From Streptomyces sp. NBC_01241 (GTDB lineage: Bacteria > Actinomycetota > Actinomycetes > Streptomycetales > Streptomycetaceae), in the NCBI RefSeq assembly GCF_041435435.1, contig NZ_CP108494.1:3878501-3942500 (forward strand): DNA of 64,000 bases, in the 5' to 3' direction. Made by a program: the position numbers and the translations under genes. Of the stretch, positions 17,040 through 25,310 are shown one piece after another. The notes under the pieces are model-generated. The model had not been told where the DNA came from. It saw only the letters and a list, made by a program, of their open reading frames with translations, and made no database searches. Every line of letters begins with the position of its first letter. Positions within the stretch are counted from its first letter, which is position 1.

Positions 17040-17425
17040 CACGGCGCCGTCCTCTCCCGAATCGAGGCTCCCCCACGGCGGTAGCGGCATATTCACCGCT
17101 GCCAGTTGAGGACGTTACGGAAGGCGGCGACAGCACAACACCCCCTTCGGGCCCAATCTTGGATGGCCCGAACGGACTATGCGTATGCGGCAGATCACCC
17201 AGGGGAGTGAGGTGAGGACATACGGGAGTATCCCCACGGAATCGGGACAGTTCTCCCGGATCACAACGGGCGTTCACTGACACAGGAGGCGAATTCGGGA
17301 CCGCCTGAACTCATGGCCGGATTGTGCGCGGGGGTTGATACAAAACGGGACTGCTGTGACAGTTGAGAGCAGCTTAGGCCAAGGCATATACGTGTGTCCG
17401 GCGAATGAGAACGTAGGCTGCCCCC
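17040..17425. promoter_or_regulatory. 386-bp divergent control region between wblA and the PBP gene
   Basis: No gene is visible. The region is less GC-rich than its surroundings, with tracts such as gttgatacaaaacggg (17334-17349) that could hold promoters for either gene. The length fits the complex developmental control reported for wblA. I cannot place -10/-35 boxes with confidence. Confidence 0.5.
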
Positions 17426-19666
17426 ATGCCAAAGAAGCGCTCGGGCGGGGGTCTCACGACGACCCAGCAGGCCGCCAAGTTCCTCGGTGTCGCCGCACTT
17501 TCCGGAGTTGTGCTGGCGGGCATCGCACTGCCGGCCGCCGGAGCACTGGGTCTTGCCACCAAGGGAACGGTCGAGGGGTTCGACGAGATCCCGGCCAATC
17601 TCCAGACTCCACCGCTGAGCCAGCGCACCACGATCCTGGACAGCAAAGGCGGAATGATCGCCTCGGTGTATTCGCGCGACCGCACGGTGGTCGAGCTGAA
17701 GGACATCTCGCCGTACATGCAGAAGGCGATCGTCGCGATCGAGGACGCCCGCTTCTACAAGCACGGGGCCGTCGACCTCAAGGGCATCCTGCGCGCGCTG
17801 AACCGCAATGTGCAGTCGGGCGGAACCGCGCAGGGTGCGTCGACACTCACGCAGCAGTACGTGAAGAACGTCTTCGTCGAGGAGGCCGGTGACGACCCGG
17901 ACAAGGTCGCCCAGGCCACCCAGCAGACCCTGGGCCGCAAGATCCAGGAGCTGAAGTACGCGATCCAGGTCGAGGAGAAGCTCGGCAAGACGCGGATCCT
18001 GACGAACTACCTGAACATCACGTTCTTCGGGCAGCAGGCGTACGGCGTCGAGGCCGCCTCCCAGCGCTACTTCTCCAAGTCGGCGAAGGACCTGACGCTG
18101 GAGGACGCCGCGATGCTGGCCGGCATCGTGCAGTCGCCGAGCCGCTACGACCCGGTCAACGACCCGGCGGAGGCGACCAAGCGCCGCAACACCGTGCTCC
18201 AGCGGATGGCCGACGTCGGCGACGTCACACAGGCCGAGGCCGACAAGGCGAAGGCGACCCCGATCAAGCTGAAGGTGAAGAAGCCGAAGAACGGCTGCAT
18301 CACCGCCGTCAGCGGCGCGGGCTTCTTCTGTGACTACGTACGCAACGTCTTCCTCACCGATCCGGCCTTCGGCAAGACCAAGGAGGACCGGGCCAAGATC
18401 TGGAACCGGGGCGGTCTGACGATACGGACGACGCTCGACCCGCAGTCCCAGCAGTCGGTGCAGGCCTCGATCAAGAGCCATGTCTACAAGTCGGACAAGG
18501 TCGCGACGGCCGTGACGCTGGTCCAGCCGGGCACCGGCAAGATCATGGGCATGGGCCAGTCCAAGCCGTACGGCTTCGGGCCCAACGAGACCCAGTACAA
18601 CTACTCGGTCAACAAGGACATGGGCGGCTCGAACTTCGGCTTCCCGACCGGTTCCACGTTCAAGCCGTTCGTGGCAGCCGCCGCCATAGCGCAGGGGAAG
18701 CCCGCCACCCAGGTCTACTCGTCACCGTACGAGATGCCCTATCCGTCGATGCAGACCTGCGACAAGCCGTACGTGAACCTGGACGGCGCGCGGGTGCCGA
18801 ACGAGGACAAGTCGGAGCACGGTCCTTACGCGCTGAAGGAGGCGATGGCCAAGTCGGTCAACACCTACTTCATCCAGATGGTGCAGGACATCGGCCTCTG
18901 CCCCGTGACACAGATGACCGACAAGCTCGGCGTGGTCCAGGGCAACGGTGAAAAGCTCCCCCAGTCCCCCGCCATCGCACTCGGCTCGAAGGGGCTCTCT
19001 CCGCTGACGATGGCCAGTGCGTACGCCGCTTTCGCCAACCGCGGCACGTACTGCACGCCGGTCGCCATCGAGTCGGTCAGGACCGCGGACGGCACCTCGC
19101 TCCCCGTGCCGAAGACCAGCTGCTCGCAGGCGATGACGGAGACGACGGCCGACACCATCAACACCCTGCTGCGCGGCGTGGTCGACTCCGGTACCGGTCA
19201 GCAGGCGGGCCTCACCAGCCGCGACAACGCGGGCAAGACCGGTACGACCGACTTCCGCAAGAACGCCTGGTTCGTCGGCTACACCCCGAACATGTCCGGC
19301 GCGGTCTGGGTCGGCAGTCCGACCCAGACAGTCGAAATGGTGAACATCACCATCGGCGGCGTCTACCAGGCCAAGGTGTACGGCGGACAGGTCCCCGGAC
19401 CGATCTGGCGGGACGCGATGACGGGCGCCCTCAATGGAGTGGCCGCCCCCTCCTTCAATACCGTCGACATCCCCGATCCGCAGAAGGACAGGGACGACGA
19501 GGGGGACAGGGGCAGGCCGGGCGCCGGCGGCGCCAAACCCGGCAAGCCCGGCAAGAAGCCCGGCGACAAGAACCCGTTCCCCGGCATCAGCATCCCGCCG
19601 AACATGATCGGCGGGAACACGGGCGGCCACCGCGGCCAGACCAACGGCGGCACGCAGGGCCCCTGA
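17426..19666 (+). CDS. class A penicillin-binding protein (transglycosylase/transpeptidase)
   Basis: A 746-residue bifunctional peptidoglycan synthase anchored by one N-terminal helix (residues about 18-42, GVAALSGVVLAGIALPAAGAL). The glycosyltransferase-51 domain shows EDARFYKHG with its catalytic Glu, GASTLTQQYVKN and the RILTNYLN segment. The transpeptidase domain shows SxxK in PTGSTFKPF, the SxN motif KSVNTYF and KTG in AGKTGTTDF. A Gly/Lys/Pro-rich tail of about 60 residues ends the protein and is presumably extracytoplasmic. It polymerises and cross-links lipid II. Confidence 0.93.
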   Translation: MPKKRSGGGLTTTQQAAKFLGVAALSGVVLAGIALPAAGALGLATKGTVEGFDEIPANLQTPPLSQRTTILDSKGGMIASVYSRDRTVVELKDISPYMQKAIVAIEDARFYKHGAVDLKGILRALNRNVQSGGTAQGASTLTQQYVKNVFVEEAGDDPDKVAQATQQTLGRKIQELKYAIQVEEKLGKTRILTNYLNITFFGQQAYGVEAASQRYFSKSAKDLTLEDAAMLAGIVQSPSRYDPVNDPAEATKRRNTVLQRMADVGDVTQAEADKAKATPIKLKVKKPKNGCITAVSGAGFFCDYVRNVFLTDPAFGKTKEDRAKIWNRGGLTIRTTLDPQSQQSVQASIKSHVYKSDKVATAVTLVQPGTGKIMGMGQSKPYGFGPNETQYNYSVNKDMGGSNFGFPTGSTFKPFVAAAAIAQGKPATQVYSSPYEMPYPSMQTCDKPYVNLDGARVPNEDKSEHGPYALKEAMAKSVNTYFIQMVQDIGLCPVTQMTDKLGVVQGNGEKLPQSPAIALGSKGLSPLTMASAYAAFANRGTYCTPVAIESVRTADGTSLPVPKTSCSQAMTETTADTINTLLRGVVDSGTGQQAGLTSRDNAGKTGTTDFRKNAWFVGYTPNMSGAVWVGSPTQTVEMVNITIGGVYQAKVYGGQVPGPIWRDAMTGALNGVAAPSFNTVDIPDPQKDRDDEGDRGRPGAGGAKPGKPGKKPGDKNPFPGISIPPNMIGGNTGGHRGQTNGGTQGP

Positions 19667-19687
19667 CCCGTACGGCTCACGCACATG

Positions 19688-19737
19688 AAGGTGGGGCGCC
19701 CGGACCGAGATCCTTCCCGGTCCGGGCGCCCCACCTT
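19688..19737. terminator. perfect 20-bp hairpin between convergent genes
   Basis: The arms at 19688-19707 (starting aaggtggggc) and 19718-19737 (ending gccccacctt) are exact complements over 20 bp with a 10-base loop. It sits between the PBP gene and the convergent gatB/yqeY-like gene and can act in both directions, since the A and T ends are symmetrical. Confidence 0.9.
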
Positions 19738-19794
19738 CGTACGTCCTCTTCCGTATGCCGTTTTCCGTACGTCCTCGTTGTACGCAGCCCGGTC

Positions 19795-20259
19795 TCAGCC
19801 CGCCAGGAGCTTCTTCACCGCGGCGGCCACCCGGCCGCCATCCGCGCGCCCCGCGACCTTCGGGTTCACGATCTTCATGACGGCGCCCATCGCCCGCGGC
19901 CCCTCGGCCCCCGCGGCCTTGGCCTCCTCGACGGCGGACGTCACGATCGCGCCCAGCTCGTCGTCGCTCAGCTGCTTCGGCAGGTACGCGTCGAGGATCT
20001 CGCCCTCCGCCTTCTCACGCTCGGCCTGCTCGGTCCGGCCGCCCTGGGCGAAGGCCTCGGCCGCCTCGCGGCGCTTCTTCGCCTCCTTGGCGATCACCTT
20101 CTGCACCTCGTCGTCGGAGAGCTCGCGCGCCGTCTTGCCGCTGACCTCCTCCTTCGTGATGGCGGTGAGGGTCAGTCGGAGCGTGGACGAGGTCAGCTCG
20201 TCACGCGCCTTCATGGCCGTGGTGAGGTCTTCCTTGAGCTTGGACTTGAGCGTGGTCAT
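19795..20259 (-). CDS. GatB/YqeY domain protein
   Basis: A 154-residue helical protein of the YqeY family, homologous to the C-terminal tRNA-binding domain of GatB. Diagnostic segments are MTTLKSKLKEDLTTAMKA at the start, the KAEGEILDAYLPKQLSDDEL centre and the terminal GRADGGRVAAAVKKLL. The role in bacteria is unsettled; a link with tRNA or amidotransferase has been proposed. The ATG at 20259 gives the family-typical N-terminus. The 79-bp gap to the divergent phosphoesterase gene holds both promoters. Confidence 0.88.
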   Translation of the reverse strand: MTTLKSKLKEDLTTAMKARDELTSSTLRLTLTAITKEEVSGKTARELSDDEVQKVIAKEAKKRREAAEAFAQGGRTEQAEREKAEGEILDAYLPKQLSDDELGAIVTSAVEEAKAAGAEGPRAMGAVMKIVNPKVAGRADGGRVAAAVKKLLAG

Positions 20260-20338
20260 GTGCTGATTGTGGCAGGTACGAGGCGCCCGTCGCCCTCCGG
20301 TTTTCTTCCCGCCGCACGGTGTCTGCGACGATGGGCAC

Positions 20339-21277
20339 ATGCGCGCACGCTACGGAGTACCCCTGAAAGTCACGGCAGTCGGCGCAGCGGTCGGCGCAGC
20401 CGGCCTCGCCTACGCCGCCGGATTCGAGGCCCGCTCGTTCCGCCTGCGGCGGGTGGCCATCCCCGTACTCCCGCACGGGGCTCGCCCGTTGCGCGTACTC
20501 CAGGTCTCCGACATCCACATGGTGAGCGGCCAGCGCAAGAAGCGCGCCTGGCTGCAGTCACTGGCCGGCCTTCGTCCGGACTTCGTCGTGAACACCGGCG
20601 ACAACCTCTCCGACCCCGAGGCCGTACCCGAGCTGCTCGACGCACTCGGTCCGCTGATGGCGTTCCCGGGCGTGTACGTCTTCGGCTCGAACGACTACTA
20701 CGGTCCCAAGCTCCGCAACCCCGCCCGCTACCTCTTCGAAAAGGTCCAGGGCACGCACGGCCTCAACGGGAACGCCCCCGCGGTCGGCGTCGTCCACAAC
20801 CCCTGGGAGCCGATGCGAGACGCCTTCGACGAGGCGGGCTGGCTGGGCCTGTCCAACACCCGCGGCAGCCTCAAGATCGACGGCCTGGAGATCGCGTTCA
20901 CCGGCCTGGACGACCCGCACATCAAGCGCGACCGCTACGCGGAGGTGTCGGGCGGCCCCGAGACGGGCGCCGACCTCTCCATCGGCGTGGTCCACGCCCC
21001 CTACCTGCGCTCCCTCGACGCCTTCACGATGGACGGCTACCCCCTGATCCTGGCCGGTCACACCCATGGCGGCCAGCTCTGCATCCCCTTCTACGGGGCC
21101 CTGGTCACCAACTGCGACCTGGACACGGACCGGGTCAAGGGCCTCTCCACCCACTCGGTCGACGATCACCGCGCCTACCTCCACGTCTCCGCAGGCTGCG
21201 GCACCAACCGCTACACCCCGGTCCGCTTCGCCTGCCCGCCCGAGGCGACCCTGCTGACTCTGACACCCCGGGACTGA
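20339..21277 (+). CDS. calcineurin-like metallophosphoesterase, membrane-anchored
   Basis: A 312-residue metallophosphoesterase. The metal-binding motifs appear in order: QVSDIHM, VNTGDNL, FGSNDYY (GNxD-like) and GHTHGGQL. An N-terminal hydrophobic segment (residues 8-26, VTAVGAAVGAAGLAYAAGF) suggests a signal anchor. It resembles the YkuE-type enzymes acting on lipid or cell-wall phosphodiesters; the substrate here is unknown. The ATG at 20339 is preferred because upstream in-frame codons run into the divergent gene's promoter. Confidence 0.87.
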   Translation: MRARYGVPLKVTAVGAAVGAAGLAYAAGFEARSFRLRRVAIPVLPHGARPLRVLQVSDIHMVSGQRKKRAWLQSLAGLRPDFVVNTGDNLSDPEAVPELLDALGPLMAFPGVYVFGSNDYYGPKLRNPARYLFEKVQGTHGLNGNAPAVGVVHNPWEPMRDAFDEAGWLGLSNTRGSLKIDGLEIAFTGLDDPHIKRDRYAEVSGGPETGADLSIGVVHAPYLRSLDAFTMDGYPLILAGHTHGGQLCIPFYGALVTNCDLDTDRVKGLSTHSVDDHRAYLHVSAGCGTNRYTPVRFACPPEATLLTLTPRD

Positions 21278-21378
21278 GCGCCCACGGCCCCCTCGCCCTC
21301 AGCTGCACATAAACCGGATTTCGTCTGCGGGCGCGGGTGGGCTAAAGTAATCGATGTCGCCGGGACACCGGTGACGAT

Positions 21379-21452
21379 CGGGGTGTAGCGCAGCTTGGCA
21401 GCGCGCTTCGTTCGGGACGAAGAGGTCGTGGGTTCAAATCCCGCCACCCCGA
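21379..21452 (+). tRNA. tRNA-Pro (anticodon CGG)
   Basis: The cloverleaf folds by eye: acceptor cggggtg/caccccg, D-stem gcgc/gcgc, anticodon stem cttcg/cgaag around the loop ttcggga (anticodon CGG, reading CCG), T-stem gtggg/cccgc with one wobble around ttcaaat, and discriminator A at 21452. No CCA is encoded. Proline tRNA genes are common attachment sites for Streptomyces integrative elements, and accessory DNA begins directly downstream. Confidence 0.95.
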
Positions 21453-21575
21453 CAGCTGAAATACCAGGTCAGGGGCCTGATTCACTTAGTGGATCAGGCC
21501 CCTGAGTGGTTTCCAGGGCTCTTTTGGGAGCCGTTTGGGAGCCGACTTCGGGATCGGCTCCCCGCAGGGAGCCGA

Positions 21576-22535
21576 TCAGGAAGTGGCGGCCGTACGCCTG
21601 CTCCGGTCGTCGAGGACGATGACGGCGGGGCCGTTCTCCTTCTCCGACTCGTGTGTCACCTGGTCCACCGCGAGGGCGGTCCTGCGGTAGACGGCCGCGG
21701 CCAGGGCCCAGGTCGCCGGGTCCTGGTCCTTCCCGGACGCGGCGCTCGTCTCGTGGTCACGAATCACCTGCCACATGGTGGTGAGCAGGGCGAGCAGGGA
21801 CCTGCCCGACAGTGATGTCTGGATGCGCCCGTCGTCTACGTCGTCGACCTGCTCCGGAAGGCGGAAGTGGGGGCGGCCGCTGGTCTGCTCGGCAATGAAG
21901 TCCCACGTCTCGCGATGGCAGACCAGCTGTGCGGAGGCGATGGACGCCGCGGACAGCAGTCGCCCCAGGTGAGCCCTGTCGTCCTCTTGGCCTGCCGCAG
22001 AAATATCTTCGCGGGGACTCTTGGCGGGAGACTCGAGTGGCGCGGCGATCTCCCCTGCGGCGCGGGCTTGGCCGTGAGCGGTGCGGACTTCTTCAAGCGG
22101 ATCCACCTGGGCTTCGTTCCCCTCGACAGGTTCGATGGCTTTGGATGGTGCCGCCGACGCTTCCGCCCCGTGCGGGTCTTCGATGGCAGCCGGCTGCTCC
22201 ACCGGATCGGCGACGACGACTGGCGCCGGGAGATCCGGCGCCCGCGCCTCAGGGGGCGCCTTGGTGTTCTGCTCCATGCGCTGGCTCAGGGCCTCCAGGC
22301 TGCTTCGGGTGTCGGCCAAATCGGTGATCATCCGCTCCTGGCGCCGACGAAGCTCGCGGTTCTCCTCACGCAGCCCGAGCGTCCCCTGTGCCACAGACTC
22401 CAGGACCTTCTGGCGGCTCTGGTCCAGGGTCACGTACAGCGCACTCAATCCCGTGGCCGGATCCTCAAGTGCTGTGCGTATCACTTCGAGTTGACTGAGC
22501 GCCTTGTCCGTCTTCTCGGCCGATCTCCACGCCAT
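21576..22535 (-). CDS. hypothetical protein with N-terminal coiled coil
   Basis: A 319-residue protein I do not recognise. Residues about 5-90 form a predicted coiled coil (SRQKVLESVAQGTLGLREEN and RRRQERMITDLADTRSSLEA). A Pro/Ala/Glu-rich linker (90-175) follows, then a helical domain (190-300) containing CHRETWDFIAEQT and SLSGRSLLALLTTMWQVIRD. No catalytic motif is visible. It is divergent from the 565-residue gene at 22659 and is the first gene after tRNA-Pro, so it belongs to the accessory block. Confidence 0.7.
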   Translation of the reverse strand: MAWRSAEKTDKALSQLEVIRTALEDPATGLSALYVTLDQSRQKVLESVAQGTLGLREENRELRRRQERMITDLADTRSSLEALSQRMEQNTKAPPEARAPDLPAPVVVADPVEQPAAIEDPHGAEASAAPSKAIEPVEGNEAQVDPLEEVRTAHGQARAAGEIAAPLESPAKSPREDISAAGQEDDRAHLGRLLSAASIASAQLVCHRETWDFIAEQTSGRPHFRLPEQVDDVDDGRIQTSLSGRSLLALLTTMWQVIRDHETSAASGKDQDPATWALAAAVYRRTALAVDQVTHESEKENGPAVIVLDDRSRRTAATS

Positions 22536-22658
22536 GCAACTCTCCCTCTACCGACAGTGACGACCGCAGATGTCTCCCCGACTCAGGGTCGGACAATGCG
22601 ATGATTTCCAGCCGAATCACTATTCCGCTTGTGCACGGATCGGCAGACCGGTACGACC

Positions 22659-24356
22659 ATGACCATGCACCGTTGGTCGCGTCTCAACGATCGCCAGCTG
22701 ACCCTGCTCACCCGCATCGGAGACGGGTCCGACCCCGTCACGGCGGACAGCCCCGAGCTCGCCGTCACCGCCCGCGCTCTCAAAGGCCGTGGTCTGATCA
22801 CCATGCCGAGGCACGGTGGGAAGTGGCGGGCGGAGATCACTGATGCGGGGCGCTTCTATCTGAAGCATGGTCATCACCCGGACCGGCCGGAGCGGGCTCC
22901 GCAGAAGCAGCGGTCGGCGCCGGCCCAGCCCAAGTCACAGACTCCCCTTCCCCCTCGGCAACAGGCCGCGCCGCCAGACGAGAAGAAGCCAGCCCCGCAG
23001 CCGCCCGTGAAGCCGCCACGGCAGTCACCGGCGAAAGTCGGCACGACCTTGATCGCAGAGGTGCAGAAGGCTGGGCGCTTCCTCCGTGTCCCGGACCCGA
23101 GCGACGAGGAGCGGGCCCGCTACCGGAGAGCATTCGACGCGGCGCGGCAGTGTGCTCCTGAGGGATACCACCTCAAGTACAGCGGGCGGGCAAAGGGAGA
23201 CTTCTTCCTCGGCCTGCTCAGGGTGACCGGCGAGGACGACACCGAGTGGAACCGAATCCGCCTGGCACGCAGCCGTGTGATCACTGACGTTGACGACGTG
23301 ATCGCTGCGGTGACCGCGGACCACAGCGCCTTTGAGGTTTCGGAGGAGGTCCTTCCCCGGGTGCTCTCACTGCTCCGGCTCCTCGCCGAGCAGGCCCTCG
23401 TCCTCCATGGCGAGATCGCGGTGTCCAAGAAGCGCAGGCAGCCGAGACCCCTGCTCACCATCCACGGCAGAACGTACGAGATCAGCTTCCGCGAGCGGGA
23501 GAAGCAGGTTCGATACGTGCCCAAGCAGCCGGGCCGGCGTACCTACGACTGGCAGCGGGTCACTCCGGCGCACCGGTTCGAGCCGTCCGGCGAGCTGGAG
23601 CTGCATTTCAGCCAGCACTCGGGCTACAGCTACGCCTCCGGCTGGAAGAAGGACTGGGCCGACACCTCCAAGAAGCCGCTGGAGGACCAGATCGGTTCGG
23701 TTTTCCGAGCGCTCAAGGCGCGTGCTGAAGAGCAGGAGCGGGCTCGGCTGGAGCGGGAGGCTGAGCAGCGACGGCTGCGGGAAGAGCGGGAAGCGGAACA
23801 GCAGCGACTGCGCAAGGAGCGGGAGCGGCAGGAGGAAGAGCGCCGTCGTCGGGAAGCGGAGGAGAAGGAACGTAAGCAGCGGGAGTGGGAGGCGGCTGTC
23901 AGCGTCGCGTCCATCAAGGCAGTGGACGCGGTGCGTGCCGAGCACTTCGGCACGGCCTTGGAACAGTGGCGGGCCGCAGGGGAGATCAGGGACTTCTGCG
24001 CAGCTCTGGACGAAGCCGCCGCCACGTCCGACGACGTCCTCGATACCGAAAGGCTGCGGGAGTGGTCGGCGTGGGGGAAGGCCGAGGCCGACCGGCACGA
24101 CCCCACCGTGAGCGGCAGGGGACTGGCCGGCCGCAGCTTCCACGCGAAGCCGACGGGAGACCAGCTGCGGCCGTTTCTCGACGGCTGGCACCCACAGCGG
24201 CCGGAGAAGGAGAAGCTGCCGAAGAAGGAGAAGTCTCAGGCGGAAGTCGCGCCACCCAAGCCGGAGCCAGACCGGCAGCGCGACTTCAGCGACGAACGTC
24301 TGGACCAAGGCTGGAGATATGGACGCCAAGGTCGCGCTCAATGGTGGAGGCGATGA
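22659..24356 (+). CDS. large hypothetical protein with winged-helix-like N-terminus and long coiled coil
   Basis: A 565-residue protein without a recognised family. The N-terminus (LNDRQLTLLTRIGDG then TARALKGRGLITMPRHGGKW) reads like a winged-helix DNA-binding domain. A Pro/Lys/Gln linker follows, then a globular middle (YHLKYSGRAKGDFFLGLLRV, RPLLTIHGRTYEISFRERE), then about 80 residues of Arg/Glu-rich coiled coil (repeats of E-R-E-A-E-Q-R-R-L), then a terminal WAWGKAEADRHDP-type domain (read as SAWGKAEADRHDP). The ATG at 22659 or 22665 is assumed, since no clear Shine-Dalgarno is seen. Its 3' end overlaps the convergent gene by 71 bp. Confidence 0.7.
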   Translation: MTMHRWSRLNDRQLTLLTRIGDGSDPVTADSPELAVTARALKGRGLITMPRHGGKWRAEITDAGRFYLKHGHHPDRPERAPQKQRSAPAQPKSQTPLPPRQQAAPPDEKKPAPQPPVKPPRQSPAKVGTTLIAEVQKAGRFLRVPDPSDEERARYRRAFDAARQCAPEGYHLKYSGRAKGDFFLGLLRVTGEDDTEWNRIRLARSRVITDVDDVIAAVTADHSAFEVSEEVLPRVLSLLRLLAEQALVLHGEIAVSKKRRQPRPLLTIHGRTYEISFREREKQVRYVPKQPGRRTYDWQRVTPAHRFEPSGELELHFSQHSGYSYASGWKKDWADTSKKPLEDQIGSVFRALKARAEEQERARLEREAEQRRLREEREAEQQRLRKERERQEEERRRREAEEKERKQREWEAAVSVASIKAVDAVRAEHFGTALEQWRAAGEIRDFCAALDEAAATSDDVLDTERLREWSAWGKAEADRHDPTVSGRGLAGRSFHAKPTGDQLRPFLDGWHPQRPEKEKLPKKEKSQAEVAPPKPEPDRQRDFSDERLDQGWRYGRQGRAQWWRR

Positions 24357-25128
24357 CGCCATGCCCGCGGTCGCGTAGGGCTGTCACCGCGCGCTCGACC
24401 AATTGCCCGAGCCGGATGACCTCGGCGCGCAGGGCGACCAGTTCGTCGTAGCGCTCGGACTTGTCCTCGCCGCACCACGCCCGCACGGCCCTCAGGATGG
24501 CCGCTTCCGCGTCCAGCTTGCGGTCGTCCCGGCGGCTGTAGGAGTACCAGGAGGACTGGGCACGTTCCTGCTCCAGGCTCTGCTGCTTGCGGTCCACCTC
24601 CGGCAGGATCGTGTCGGCGAGGCGGTCGGCAACATGACGGGCGAGGCGTTCTGTGACCGGCCAACCGGCCAGGCACAGGCCGTCGCGGTTCTCGTAGACC
24701 ATAGGGTCGTCCCGCAGTTCCGCGGCGTCCCTGCCGACGAGCGGTGCGGTCTCATCCAACCGGCCCATGTCCAGAATCCCGGCGTCCGGGACGCCTCGTC
24801 GTAGGCGCAGTTTGCTCTTCGGTCGGACGAACCCGAGGATCAGCCGCGCGGCCTCGAAGTCTGTGCTGCCTCTCACGTGTCGCGATGCCTCGGCCAATGC
24901 CAGTTCCGCCTTGTCGTCCGCGCGGAACGTTTCGACCTTCGCCCACGGCGCAACGAGGGAAGTGGGATTGGCCCATTCCTGCAGGCCGGCGGCGTCGCCT
25001 TCGAGGAACCGCACGTGGACCCAGCCAGTCCTGCCGGGGCCGCCCACACGAACGATCTCTACCTGGCGAACCGCGCTGCCCAGTTCCTTCGGTCTCGCGC
25101 GGTATGCCCAGTGCTCGCCAATCTCCAT
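24286..25128 (-). CDS. hypothetical protein
   Basis: A 280-residue protein of unknown function. The N-terminal 60 residues (EIGEHWAYRARPKELGS, VEIVRVGGPGRTGWVHVRFL) look like a small beta-barrel, and the rest is helical and charged, with an Arg/Asp-rich middle (EQERAQSSWYSYSRRDDRKL). It begins with ATG at 25128 and converges on the preceding gene with an unusual 71-bp tail-to-tail coding overlap. I see no catalytic motif. It lies between the tRNA-side block and the integrase. Confidence 0.7.
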   Translation of the reverse strand: MEIGEHWAYRARPKELGSAVRQVEIVRVGGPGRTGWVHVRFLEGDAAGLQEWANPTSLVAPWAKVETFRADDKAELALAEASRHVRGSTDFEAARLILGFVRPKSKLRLRRGVPDAGILDMGRLDETAPLVGRDAAELRDDPMVYENRDGLCLAGWPVTERLARHVADRLADTILPEVDRKQQSLEQERAQSSWYSYSRRDDRKLDAEAAILRAVRAWCGEDKSERYDELVALRAEVIRLGQLVERAVTALRDRGHGVIASTIERDLGVHISSLGPDVRR

Positions 25129-25241
25129 GTGCCTATTGAGCCAGGTCTGTTGATGCCGGCGCCCGTCGATTTGCCAAAACCACCAGAAGGAACCGAGCGC
25201 CCCAGAGTCCCGCCGACGTGATCAGGCCCGGTGGGTAGGCC

Positions 25242-25253
25242 CAGCGCGCTTCG
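25242..25253 (+). other. 12-bp identity to tRNA-Pro beside the integrase (possible att core)
   Basis: cagcgcgcttcg occurs both here and inside tRNA-Pro at 21399-21410 (D-arm to anticodon stem). The copy is 58 bp beyond the integrase stop, where an attachment core would be expected. The match does not continue into the tRNA 3' half, so it may be chance in GC-rich DNA. Confidence 0.25.
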
Positions 25254-25268
25254 AGCGACGAGGAAGCA

Positions 25269-25292
25269 CCTGTGCCCCGTAGGGGACACAGG
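25269..25292 (-). terminator. hairpin after the integrase gene
   Basis: cctgtgcccc (25269-25278) and ggggacacagg (25282-25292) form a stem with one internal mismatch and a short loop, 19 bp beyond the integrase stop on the minus strand. Confidence 0.6.
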
Positions 25293-25310
25293 CGCAACTC
25301 ACCGCTGGCA

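Noticed and set aside
17261..18481. 406-codon minus-strand frame over the PBP gene
   Set aside because: Antisense shadow; the PBP on the plus strand has all catalytic motifs.
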